From positions 1 through 64,000 of the forward strand of contig CALLWB010000062.1 of assembly GCA_938016265.1 (NCBI GenBank): a stretch of DNA of 64,000 bases, written 5' to 3'. Of this stretch, positions 1-9,237 are shown piece by piece. The notes beneath the pieces are model-generated. The model was given only the letters and a program-made list of their open reading frames with translations. It was not told the DNA's origin and did not search any database. A program made the translations under genes and the position numbers. Source of the DNA: an uncultured Saprospiraceae bacterium. Its GTDB lineage: Bacteria > Bacteroidota > Bacteroidia > Chitinophagales > Saprospiraceae. Each line of letters starts with the position of its first letter. The first letter of the stretch is position 1.

Positions 1-3000
1 GTAACAGCAGGAGGAGGAACCCCAGGATATACCTATCTATGGGATAATGGAGGAACAGATGCTACTGTATCCAACTTACCAGGAGGCATCCACAATGTAA
101 CAGTTACCGATACAGGAAATTGTACAATAACAGCAATGGTAAATGTCCTTGAGTTATTAGAGTTAAATATCGTAGCCGCAGAAGATACACCAGTAAGTTG
201 TAATGGAGAAAGCGATGGTATTGCGATCTCTAATATTACAGGAGGAACCCTGCCTTATGTCTTTAACTGGAGTACAGGATCAACAGCAACAAATCCAACA
301 GATTTACCTGTGGGAATGCACACGGTAAGTGTAACGGATCTAAATGGGTGTACTGCGAGCACATCAGTTACCATAACTGGCCCACCTCCATTAACAATAG
401 TTGCAGTAGTAGATGCAAATGTAGCCTGTAATGGAGAAAGTAATGGAGGAGCAACAGCCACAGGAGGAGGAGGAACCCCAGGATATACTTTTGAATGGGA
501 TAATGGAGAGATGACTGCGGTTGCAACTAATCTGAATGTAGGCATTCACGTAGTAACAATCACCGATGTAAGTAGTTGTACTGAAACTGCTTCAGTGACA
601 ATCACAGAACCTCCACTATTAAGCCTCTCTATTTCAGTAGATAATCAAGTAAGTTGCAACGGTGGATCTGATGGAGAAGCGACCGCGGCAGTTACAGGTG
701 GCGCCCCGGGATATACTTATCAATGGGGAGCCTCCGCAGGAAGCCAAATTAGTGCAACAGCTACAAACTTATCCGTCGGTACCCACGATGTTACTGTAAC
801 GGATACAAATGGATGTACCGCTACCGGAAATGTTATGATAACAGAACCTACAGCATTAGGTTTGTCAATAGCAATAGATAGCAATGTTTCGTGTAATGCA
901 GGAACAGATGGAGCCGCAACCGCAACTGCCAGTGGAGGAACACCCGATGTGAGTGGCTATATCTATCAATGGAGTGCAAGTACTGGTGGGCAAATAACAG
1001 CTACCGCCTCTAACCTTTCCGCAGGAATTCATACGCTTACTGTTAGTGATAGCAACGGATGTATGATTACTGGAAGTGTGACCATAACCGAACCAACTGC
1101 ATTAGCTCTGAGTGTATCAGTAGATTCGAATGTAAGTTGTAATGGAGATTCGGATGGGGAAGCAACTGCCGCTCCAAGTGGCGGAACTCCTGCATATTCC
1201 TACGAATGGAGTCCCAGCGCAGGAGGACAAATGACTGCTACAGCATCTGGTTTACCAGCTGGAATGCATAATGTAACCATTACAGATTTGAATGGCTGTA
1301 CAATCACAGGAAGTGTTTCCATAACAGAACCTAACCTACTAAGTGCTACAACCGCTGTAGGAACAAATGTTTCTTGTAATGCTGGAACAGATGGTTCTGC
1401 GACAGTTACTGCATCAGGAGGTACACCACTTCCTGGACCCGTTTACAATTATTTGTGGGATGCAAATGCAGGTGGTCAAATAACAGCAACTGCCACAGGT
1501 CTCCCTGCCGGTACTTTTGTTGTTACAGTAACGGATTCTAATAACTGTTCAGCAACCTCAAATGTCACCATTACGCAACCGCTGCTTTTGGAAATGCTTA
1601 TTAATGTAGATGCTAATGTAGCATGCAATGGGGAAAGTAATGGGGCGGCTACTGCTTCTGTAAACGGAGGAACGCCACCATACGCCTTCATTTGGAGCCC
1701 ATCAGCCGGAAATCAAATGACAATATCAGTCACCAATTTACCTGCAGGAACTCATTCATTAACGTTGACTGATTCAAATGGATGTACTATCTCCTCCAGT
1801 GTAATGATAACTGAACCAGCTACTTTAGGTCTTACCGTTTCAACTGGAAATGATGTAAGTTGTAATGGAGGAAGCGATGGTTCGGCTATAGGAGCTCCAT
1901 TTGGCGGAACTCCTAACCCAATGGGAATGTACAATTATCAATGGGGAGTAAGCACAGGAAGTCAAGTTACTTCAACTGCAACTGGTTTAACGGCGGGAGT
2001 ACATGATTTGACAGTTACGGATGAAAATGGGTGTACTACTACTGGAACAATAACAATTAATGAACCTTTAGCTTTAGCCTTAAATGTAAATGCAGATCTT
2101 AATGTAAGTTGTAATGGAGGAAGTGATGGTTCTGCGACAGCAGCACCAAGTGACGGAACACCAGCTTATACTTACATATGGGGAGCAAATTCTTCGGGGC
2201 AAACTACACAAACAGCAACAGGATTATCAGCAGGAAGTCATACGGTTACTGTTACGGATACAAATAACTGCACGATCACAGGTAGTGTTACGATAACAGA
2301 ACCAACCATGTTGACCGCTACTACTGCAGTAGGTTCCAATGTAAGTTGCTTTGGTGGATCTGATGGTTCAGCAACTGGCAATGGTTCTGGAGGAACACCA
2401 CTAGCTGGTGGACTGTATAACTACTTATGGGATGCAAATGCTGGAAGTCAAGCAACACAAACTGCTACAGGCTTAATTGCTGGTACCTATATCGTCACTG
2501 TTTCTGATGCAAACAATTGTACTGCAACAGCTTCCGTTATGATAACTGAACCTACCCAATTGGTTGCTACAACCGCAATTGTTACTGGTATTAGTTGTAC
2601 GGGCGATTCTGATGGATCTGCAACGGTGACTGCTTCCGATGGTACACCTGGATATATGTATCAATGGAGCGCCAGTGCTGGTTTACAAATTACCGCAACA
2701 GCAACAGGACTAGCTGCAGGAACACATGAAGTAACTGTTACAGATGCCAACGGATGTACCGTAACTTCAGATATCCTTTTTGTCGATCCTTCAGTTTTAA
2801 CAGTAAGTTTAGCTGTGAATAATTCAGTTAGCTGTAATGGCGGGTCAGACGGAAATGTTACAGCGAATGCGGTCGGAGGAACTGGTGTTTATACCTACCA
2901 ATGGAGTGCAAGTGCTGGAAATCAAATCACACAAACAGTAACTAATTTAATAGAAGGAACGCATACTATTACAGTAACGGACGCAAACAATTGTACTGCG

Positions 3001-6000
3001 ACAACTTCTGTGTTATTAAATGCACCATCTGCACTTGGATTGATAATAAACGTAATTAACAATGTAAGTTGTAATGGAGGAAGTGATGGAACTGCAACAG
3101 CTATTCCTTCAGGAGGAGTCGGTCCATATACTTACATGTGGAGCGCTAGTACTGGAAATCAAATGACAGCAATAGCCTCAGGTCTCCCTGTTGGGACACA
3201 CGACTTGACAGTAACCGACGCAAATGGCTGTACAATAACAGGAAGTACAACATTAACTGAACCAGGACCATTGACCTTAACGGTTACACTGGACAACGAT
3301 GTAAGCTGTAATAATGGAAATGATGGTTCTGCAACTGCAAACCCTGGAGGCGGTGCACCATTCCCTGGAGGAACATATGGATATCAATGGGATTTGGCAG
3401 CTGGAAATCAAGTGACTCAAACAGCAACCGGATTACCAGATGGTATCTTCTCCGTTACTGTTACCGATTCAAACAATTGTACAATTGTAGGTTCTGTAAC
3501 CGTGAACGAACCTACTGCCTTGGGACTTGTCATAACTATAGACTCAAATGTAAGTTGTAATGGCGGAAGTGATGGTACTGCAATAACGAGTATGACAGGA
3601 GGAACTCCTGGATATACTTACCAATGGAGTGCAAGTGCAAATAACCAAATAACACCTACTGCAGCCAATTTAATGGCAGGTACTCACTTCTTGACAGTAA
3701 CAGATGCATTGGGATGTACAATAACAGGTAGCGCAACAATAACGCAGCCTTCCTCATTGGCCTTAACTACAGTCATGGACAATCCTGTCTCCTGTAATGG
3801 TGGCACGGATGGAACAGCAACTGCTAATCCTGTTGGTGGAACACCTGCATATTTATATTTCTGGAGTGCAAGCACAGGTAGCCAAATGACTCAAACCGCT
3901 ACTGGTTTATCTGCAGGTTTACATACCGTAACCGTAGAAGACTTTAATAAATGTATTGAGATAGCAACAGTAACCGTTACTGAACCTCCTGTATTATCCC
4001 TTACAATAACTACCGGTTCAGATGTCAGTTGTTTTGGATTTAGTGATGGATCTGCAACAGCGGTTGCAACTGGAGGTGCAGCTGGATTTGTTTATCAATG
4101 GAGTGCAAGTACTGGTAATCAGATAACACAAGTCGCAAACAATTTACCTGCTGGAATTCATTCAATAACTGTAACAGATGCAAATAATTGTGTAACAACA
4201 AGCAGTGTTACCATAACAGAACCAACCCTATTAACTCTAGGAGTAACTGTAGTAAATGATGTAAGTTGTAATGGAGGAGCAGATGGCTCTATAGTCGCAG
4301 GGGCAAATGGAGGAACTCCTTTCCCTGGTAATGTTTATACCTACCAATGGAGCGCTAATACTGGTAATCAAGTTACTCAGACAGCTGTTGGATTGCCTGT
4401 TGGATCTTATACCGTAACCGTAACTGACGCAAATGGTTGTACAGAAACTGGAGCGGCTCAAATACTAGAACCAACAGCACTTACTTTTTCTGGCGTTGTT
4501 GATAATAATGTAAGTTGTTTTGGAGAAGCTGATGGTCAGGCGACTGTTACAGCAGGTGGAGGAACTCCTTTCCCTGGTAATGCTTATCTATATCAATGGA
4601 GTGCAAGTGCAGGTAATCAAATTACACCGACTGCTATCAATCTTGCTGCAGGTGCCTATACGGTTTCTGTAACGGATGCAAACGGATGTACTGAAACACT
4701 ATCGATAACAATAACACAACCGCCAATTCTGACCGTCTCGTTAGTAAATGTGAATGGAGTATCTTGTTTTGGTGATTCGGATGGATCAGCAACAGCTAAT
4801 CCTGCTGGAGGAACTGCCCCTTACACTTATTTATGGAGTGAAAGTGGTGAAGTAACACAGACCGCAAATAATCTACCATTTGGATTCCATTCTGTAACAG
4901 TTACAGATGCTAACAATTGTACCGTGGTTGAAACTTTCACGACTTCAGAACCTTCAGAATTGCAGGTGGTAAGTGTCGTGGGAACTGATCCACTTTGTAA
5001 CAATGAATTTACAGGATCTGCTACAGTTAATTTCCAAGGGGGTACTGCTCCATTTAACTATGTTTGGAATACTGGCCAGGTTACGCAAACGGCTAATATA
5101 CTTCCAGCTGGAAGTTACACTGTTACCGTCTTCGATATTAATGGTTGTTCCGCTTCTGGTTCAGTAACTTTATTGAATCCTGCTGCAATTACTACCATGA
5201 TTACCACGACTCCAACGAGTTGTTCAGGTGCAAGTACATGTGATGGCACAGCATCTGCAGTTTCTAGTGGAGGTGTAGGAACATATACCTATGTTTGGGA
5301 TAATGGATTTGTCGGACCAAATGCAGAATTCCTGTGTGCTGGACCACACCAAGTAACTATAACAGATGATAATGGTTGCTCTGAGGTTGAAAATCTATTT
5401 ATTGATGCCGCACCAGCTCTGTTGCCTGGCGTAATCAACTCCACACCTGTTTCTTGTAATGGTGGAAATGATGGAGCTGCTTCGGTTTCTCCTTCAGGAG
5501 GAACACCAGTTTATACTTATACTTGGTTGGATGCTGCTGGCGGAACTATTGCCACTGACTCCGGTCCGTCATCTACGATTACTGATCTTTCTGCTGGTGT
5601 TTATACCGTGATAATAGAGGACGCAAATGGATGTGCCTTGACACCAATACCGATTACCGTAAATGAGCCTCCGGTACCATTGTCTGCTACAGCGATGGGC
5701 ACTAGTGCTGGTTGTTTTGAGGGAATGGATGGTTCGGCTACCGTTCTTCCAGATGGAGGAACTCCTAGCTATCAATTTATATGGGATGGCAATGCAAATG
5801 GACAAACCACACAAACTGCCTTCAATCTGGAAATGGGAACTTACTTTGTAACGGTAATCGACAACAATGGTTGTGAAACGGTTACTTCTGCAACTGTAGG
5901 TGAGCCTACCGATATTATCGCCACTACAGTAACGGATTCTACGACCTGTTTCGGAGAGGAAAATGGTAGCCTAGCAATTCCTACCGTTTCTGGTGGTTTG

Positions 6001-6150
6001 CCTCCATATATGTATTCTCTTGACGGACTGAATTACACGTTGGATACTGTGTTTACAGGACTGGCTGCTGGATTGTATGATGTTTATGTACAAGATGCTA
6101 ACGGGTGTATCTTTTTGACCAGTGACTATGTTGCTGAGCCAATTGAGATT
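1..6150 (+). repeat. Degenerate tandem array of SprB-encoding units, about 215-285 bp each
   Basis: Recurring DNA blocks such as gtaagttgtaatggag, atcaatggagtgcaagt and acagtaacggatgcaaa recur every 215-285 bp across the coding region. Neighbouring units have diverged at many sites but keep the same codons at the motif positions. The array will be prone to recombination and to assembly collapse. Confidence 0.85.
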
Positions 6151-6699
6151 GTTATCAATATTCTAGCATCTGCTGCTGACAACACTATAATTATCGGAGA
6201 TAGTACGTTGTTGACGACTCAGATCAATCTTGATCCTGCAGACTCGACACTGACTTATATTTGGACGCCACCTACTGATTTGTCTTGTACCGATTGTCCT
6301 AATCCGTATGCAAGCCCATTATCAACTACTACTTATACGGTAGAGATAATTGATAGTACTGGTTGCTCAGCGATGGACGATATTACGATAACAGTGCTGA
6401 AAGAAAGAGATTTATTTGTACCAAACGCATTTACTCCAAATGGGGATAATATCAATGATGTTTTCTACCCGTATGGCGGCCCGAGTGTCACCAACATCAA
6501 GTTTTTCCATGTCTATGACAGATGGGGCGAATTGGTTTGGAAAGCAGAGGATTTCTTACCAGACAATCCGACTTTTGGTTGGGATGGTACTTTCAAAAAT
6601 AAACGTATGAATGGCGGTGTATTTGTCTATTACCTAGAAGTAGAATTTGCGGATGGGGTAGTGGAAGAATACAAAGGAGATATTACACTGGTGCGATAG
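1..6699 (+). CDS. Giant SprB-repeat surface protein with T9SS type B (gliding-motility) C-terminus, 5' end outside window
   Basis: The reading frame is open from base 1, so the gene starts upstream; the ATG at 136 is internal. At least 2,232 residues are visible. About 25 SprB-type repeats of 70-95 residues follow one another. Each starts with a V-S-C-N-G-x-S-D-G-like motif, continues through a GGTPxYxYxW segment, and ends with a G-x-H-x-V-T-V-T-D-x-N-x-C motif. The last ~95 residues begin FVPNAFTPNGDNINDVF and match the gliding-motility-associated C-terminal (CHU_C) domain, a type B sorting signal for the type IX secretion system. By analogy with Flavobacterium SprB this is a secreted or cell-surface filamentous adhesin, possibly used in gliding. 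The paired cysteines in each repeat suggest one disulphide per repeat. A terminator follows 19 bases after the stop. The exact ligand and whether the cell glides are unknown. Confidence 0.93.
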   Translation, partial: VTAGGGTPGYTYLWDNGGTDATVSNLPGGIHNVTVTDTGNCTITAMVNVLELLELNIVAAEDTPVSCNGESDGIAISNITGGTLPYVFNWSTGSTATNPTDLPVGMHTVSVTDLNGCTASTSVTITGPPPLTIVAVVDANVACNGESNGGATATGGGGTPGYTFEWDNGEMTAVATNLNVGIHVVTITDVSSCTETASVTITEPPLLSLSISVDNQVSCNGGSDGEATAAVTGGAPGYTYQWGASAGSQISATATNLSVGTHDVTVTDTNGCTATGNVMITEPTALGLSIAIDSNVSCNAGTDGAATATASGGTPDVSGYIYQWSASTGGQITATASNLSAGIHTLTVSDSNGCMITGSVTITEPTALALSVSVDSNVSCNGDSDGEATAAPSGGTPAYSYEWSPSAGGQMTATASGLPAGMHNVTITDLNGCTITGSVSITEPNLLSATTAVGTNVSCNAGTDGSATVTASGGTPLPGPVYNYLWDANAGGQITATATGLPAGTFVVTVTDSNNCSATSNVTITQPLLLEMLINVDANVACNGESNGAATASVNGGTPPYAFIWSPSAGNQMTISVTNLPAGTHSLTLTDSNGCTISSSVMITEPATLGLTVSTGNDVSCNGGSDGSAIGAPFGGTPNPMGMYNYQWGVSTGSQVTSTATGLTAGVHDLTVTDENGCTTTGTITINEPLALALNVNADLNVSCNGGSDGSATAAPSDGTPAYTYIWGANSSGQTTQTATGLSAGSHTVTVTDTNNCTITGSVTITEPTMLTATTAVGSNVSCFGGSDGSATGNGSGGTPLAGGLYNYLWDANAGSQATQTATGLIAGTYIVTVSDANNCTATASVMITEPTQLVATTAIVTGISCTGDSDGSATVTASDGTPGYMYQWSASAGLQITATATGLAAGTHEVTVTDANGCTVTSDILFVDPSVLTVSLAVNNSVSCNGGSDGNVTANAVGGTGVYTYQWSASAGNQITQTVTNLIEGTHTITVTDANNCTATTSVLLNAPSALGLIINVINNVSCNGGSDGTATAIPSGGVGPYTYMWSASTGNQMTAIASGLPVGTHDLTVTDANGCTITGSTTLTEPGPLTLTVTLDNDVSCNNGNDGSATANPGGGAPFPGGTYGYQWDLAAGNQVTQTATGLPDGIFSVTVTDSNNCTIVGSVTVNEPTALGLVITIDSNVSCNGGSDGTAITSMTGGTPGYTYQWSASANNQITPTAANLMAGTHFLTVTDALGCTITGSATITQPSSLALTTVMDNPVSCNGGTDGTATANPVGGTPAYLYFWSASTGSQMTQTATGLSAGLHTVTVEDFNKCIEIATVTVTEPPVLSLTITTGSDVSCFGFSDGSATAVATGGAAGFVYQWSASTGNQITQVANNLPAGIHSITVTDANNCVTTSSVTITEPTLLTLGVTVVNDVSCNGGADGSIVAGANGGTPFPGNVYTYQWSANTGNQVTQTAVGLPVGSYTVTVTDANGCTETGAAQILEPTALTFSGVVDNNVSCFGEADGQATVTAGGGTPFPGNAYLYQWSASAGNQITPTAINLAAGAYTVSVTDANGCTETLSITITQPPILTVSLVNVNGVSCFGDSDGSATANPAGGTAPYTYLWSESGEVTQTANNLPFGFHSVTVTDANNCTVVETFTTSEPSELQVVSVVGTDPLCNNEFTGSATVNFQGGTAPFNYVWNTGQVTQTANILPAGSYTVTVFDINGCSASGSVTLLNPAAITTMITTTPTSCSGASTCDGTASAVSSGGVGTYTYVWDNGFVGPNAEFLCAGPHQVTITDDNGCSEVENLFIDAAPALLPGVINSTPVSCNGGNDGAASVSPSGGTPVYTYTWLDAAGGTIATDSGPSSTITDLSAGVYTVIIEDANGCALTPIPITVNEPPVPLSATAMGTSAGCFEGMDGSATVLPDGGTPSYQFIWDGNANGQTTQTAFNLEMGTYFVTVIDNNGCETVTSATVGEPTDIIATTVTDSTTCFGEENGSLAIPTVSGGLPPYMYSLDGLNYTLDTVFTGLAAGLYDVYVQDANGCIFLTSDYVAEPIEIVINILASAADNTIIIGDSTLLTTQINLDPADSTLTYIWTPPTDLSCTDCPNPYASPLSTTTYTVEIIDSTGCSAMDDITITVLKERDLFVPNAFTPNGDNINDVFYPYGGPSVTNIKFFHVYDRWGELVWKAEDFLPDNPTFGWDGTFKNKRMNGGVFVYYLEVEFADGVVEEYKGDITLVR

Positions 6700-6717
6700 A
6701 ACTTTATGCTAAAAACA

Positions 6718-6755
6718 AAATCCGGTTGCCTTTATTGGTTAACCGGATTTTTTAT
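6718..6755 (+). terminator. Rho-independent terminator after the SprB-repeat gene
   Basis: A perfect 10-bp stem (AAATCCGGTT pairing with AACCGGATTT) encloses a 13-base loop and runs into a T-rich tract. It lies 19 bases after the stop codon. Confidence 0.85.
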
Positions 6756-6838
6756 TTTGGAACATAACGTTCGAGGTAGAGGGACAAATGCCTTACTTTG
6801 ACTATTATTTTAATATCGTCTTTACTATTAACCATCCT

Positions 6839-7104
6839 GTAACTACTCAGCACTCTTTTTTTTTGATCTTTTGGAGGTATGTTCATTTTTTTCTTTCCAA
6901 AAAAAGAACCGCAGCGACGGACCGTCAAAAAAAAACAGAATTATAAACCGGAAGCCGGCCCAGTCGCTCCGCTGGAAGCCAGCCCGGTCCAACACTATAA
7001 TTCGGCCTGCCTTCCGAAGCGCAGCAGGCAGGCCTCCCGCTCGGTTGCTTCAATAGGGGGATTTCTATTTTTAATCAAATTTTGAAAGGTGCTGAGTAGT
7101 TACG
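6839..7104. mobile_element. MITE-like non-coding element with 15-bp terminal inverted repeats
   Basis: Position 6839-6853 (GTAACTACTCAGCAC) is the exact reverse complement of 7089-7103. The heptamer CCATCCT directly precedes the left arm (6832-6838) and recurs one base after the right arm (7105-7111), as expected of a target-site duplication. The interior is a poly-T/poly-A stretch, then a GC-rich part containing a perfect 8-bp hairpin (7004-7011 with 7027-7034). No convincing protein is encoded: the short frames here are low-complexity and overlap each other. This fits a non-autonomous transposable element whose transposase would be elsewhere in the genome. Classification is inference; only the repeats are seen. 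Confidence 0.6.
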
Positions 7105-7187
7105 CCATCCTTAATAACCAATAACTAAGATACGAGCGACTTTTTTGCTTTACGAAGCTTGTTTGGATGGTGCACTAGTCGTCCGTA

Positions 7188-7362
7188 ATATATAGATAGC
7201 GCCGGGCTAGCGATGTGGAGTGGTGCCGACCTAGGAGGCAGACCGCAGTGAAGGGAACCGAAACGAAGGGCCGAGCGAACAGCGAGCCACGTAACGTAGC
7301 GACCGCGGGCAAGCATTAGCGAAAGCAAGGTAGCCCCCAAATCACCATTGAGATACTAGTAA
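7188..7362. repeat. Dispersed GC-rich intergenic repeat, copy A
   Basis: About 170 bp closely matching 40301-40472, with long identical blocks (for example gctagcgatgtggagtggtg and agcgaccgcgggca) separated by scattered substitutions and small indels. It is clearly more GC-rich than its surroundings. It overlaps the last codons of the minus-strand hydrolase gene: the shared terminal motif ATACTAGTAA contains that gene's TAG stop. Short open frames inside it look like chance readings of the repeat. Confidence 0.85.
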
Positions 7363-9230
7363 GTCGGAAGTGAAATATAAGAAGCAGCTGCCTGCGAATG
7401 ATGGACCTCAATCTTAGTACCGTCCGGTGCAATTTGCTCAAAGTGATCCTTGTCGGCGCTAGCAATGGAAATCCGTATCGAATGCCCCTTTTTGAACAGA
7501 TATGACGTCGGCAACAAATCGAATTGAATCTGGTGAATCTGACCAGGAATAAGTGGCTCTCCATCCTTGCGGAGATAACTGATATAAGGAACTGCATCCT
7601 TGTAAATCGGAGTGTCTTCACTCAATTTGCGATGCACCGCACGCAACTGACCTTCCGTGACATAAGATACATGGCCATCAGGATGAACATCTTCGAGGTA
7701 GGCAATAAAATGGCCATCCGAAGCGGTGGATTTGATCTGTAGCGAAATGATCGGGTGCCCGGTAATTTTTGTGTCAGCCGTCAAGGGCGCAGAATTGTAA
7801 TTGAGGAGTTGGGCCCCCCGTTCTTTGCGATCAGGATAAGCATTTGGAGTGTCCAAATCCCCTAGTAGGGATCGAAAGCGAGAGTCTTCTCCGCTACCTA
7901 GCTGGTTGTTTACTTGATACTGATCGAAGCTGGTTGCAATGGTTGGAGCTGCGGTGGTCAACTGATTATTTGTATTGAGGTAAAGGCGTTTTTCTGTTGG
8001 GTTTTCTGGTGGCCAGGTGTTAGAGGTATTCCACTTTTCTTCGCCCATTGTGAAGTAGTGTATTGCAGGTTCTTGGTCGATGCTGTTCTGAATTCCTTTT
8101 AAGTGGAAGTCGAAAAATTTGAGAAACTCGGAAGCGTGGTCAAATCCTGATTCACTCGGATTGAAGGGGCTGATGTTTAGGTCGCCACCGTGATTCCAGG
8201 GGCCGAGCATTAGTTTGTTGTGTGGAAGAGAGAGGTTTAGAAATCGTCGAATGGCCGCGTGCGGATAGGGCCCATCCAACCAGCCACTAATGGAATAAAC
8301 AGCCGCCCCAGAGTTGTTGATTTGATCCAGATAGCTGTATGGACTGAACTTGGCAGAAGAAACGCCTGCGTTGGGTGCAAGGTCATCCCTAAAATCAATG
8401 GCTAGAGCGCCATCATGGACATTGAGGTTTTGTTGGTGCAATTGTTTGGCTGTTTTCATTTCTTTCTTTTCACCTTTTACGGGTTGTACTCCTTTTACAA
8501 GTAGTTTTACCAGGATATTTTTGACAGGGAGTTTGTTGTTGTCCAGTGCATAGTTTGCCTCTCCCCAGGTTTTTGTAAAATGTTGGTGGTGAACGCCTCC
8601 AGGGAAGGCATTGTCATCATAAACATCAAAAAGAGAATACATGATTAGGGCTGCTTTGACGTTTGGATGTTGATTGACTAGGAGGAATTCAGCAGTGGTG
8701 CCGCTGTAGGAAATGCCTGCGGTCCCAATTTTGCCGGAGCACCAATCCTGGCTGATTGTCCAGTCTACAATCTCAGCGCCGTCTTTTGTTTCGTCGTCTG
8801 TCCAAGGGTGGGGGCGTACACCCATGGAAGCGCCGGAGCCTCTGGAGTCTACTGCTACAAGTGCATAGCCATTTAGGATGATCTCTTTAATTGTTTTCCC
8901 AGTATTTCCTAGGAGGCCATCTGAAAACATGCTGACTGGCCATCGGAGATTTGCTGCTCGCCAGTAGCGAGTCTGGTAGATGATGGCTGGAATCTTTTTT
9001 CCTGGTTCGAGTCCTTTAGGAAGGTAGACGGTGACGGCAATTTTGGTGTCGTCTCTCATCGTTAGGTATCTGGTGGAGGCTTCTACTTTCTCGTAGTTTT
9101 TGTTCTTTTTGTAGTCATAGGGTACTGGATGATGGACTGCAACATCTGATGGCTGGACGTTTTTTGCTGGATTTTGGGCCAGGGCAAATTGAAGGCAGAG
9201 GGCAAGGAGCAGGGTAGTGGTGAATTTCAT
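7356..9230 (-). CDS. Secreted CocE/NonD-type (peptidase S15 family) alpha/beta hydrolase
   Basis: A 624-residue protein of the X-Pro dipeptidyl-peptidase S15/CocE hydrolase family, which cleaves acyl or peptide bonds with a Ser-Asp-His triad. The start at 9230 (MKFTTTLLLALC) gives a clean signal peptide ending at A-Q. An upstream in-frame ATG at 9251 would add seven polar residues and overlap the preceding gene by 14 bases. The nucleophile lies in GISYSG near residue 175, and the VDSRGSGAS segment before it is typical of the family. The C-terminal half reads as the usual jelly-roll domain. Likely periplasmic or secreted; substrate (dipeptide, ester or beta-lactam-like acyl compound) unknown. 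It follows the YihY gene by only 7 bases, so the two are probably cotranscribed. Its 3' end lies in dispersed repeat copy A. Confidence 0.88.
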   Translation of the reverse strand: MKFTTTLLLALCLQFALAQNPAKNVQPSDVAVHHPVPYDYKKNKNYEKVEASTRYLTMRDDTKIAVTVYLPKGLEPGKKIPAIIYQTRYWRAANLRWPVSMFSDGLLGNTGKTIKEIILNGYALVAVDSRGSGASMGVRPHPWTDDETKDGAEIVDWTISQDWCSGKIGTAGISYSGTTAEFLLVNQHPNVKAALIMYSLFDVYDDNAFPGGVHHQHFTKTWGEANYALDNNKLPVKNILVKLLVKGVQPVKGEKKEMKTAKQLHQQNLNVHDGALAIDFRDDLAPNAGVSSAKFSPYSYLDQINNSGAAVYSISGWLDGPYPHAAIRRFLNLSLPHNKLMLGPWNHGGDLNISPFNPSESGFDHASEFLKFFDFHLKGIQNSIDQEPAIHYFTMGEEKWNTSNTWPPENPTEKRLYLNTNNQLTTAAPTIATSFDQYQVNNQLGSGEDSRFRSLLGDLDTPNAYPDRKERGAQLLNYNSAPLTADTKITGHPIISLQIKSTASDGHFIAYLEDVHPDGHVSYVTEGQLRAVHRKLSEDTPIYKDAVPYISYLRKDGEPLIPGQIHQIQFDLLPTSYLFKKGHSIRISIASADKDHFEQIAPDGTKIEVHHSQAAASYISLPTY

Positions 9231-9237
9231 AATTGAT

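Noticed and set aside
1-6150. Tandem repeats as a CRISPR array
   Set aside because: Units are over 200 bp, open in one frame and encode the SprB motif, with no short constant repeat or unique spacer pattern.
6871-7621. Several small open frames in and beside the two intergenic repeats
   Set aside because: They overlap one another in different frames, follow low-complexity or repeat DNA, and lack family features.
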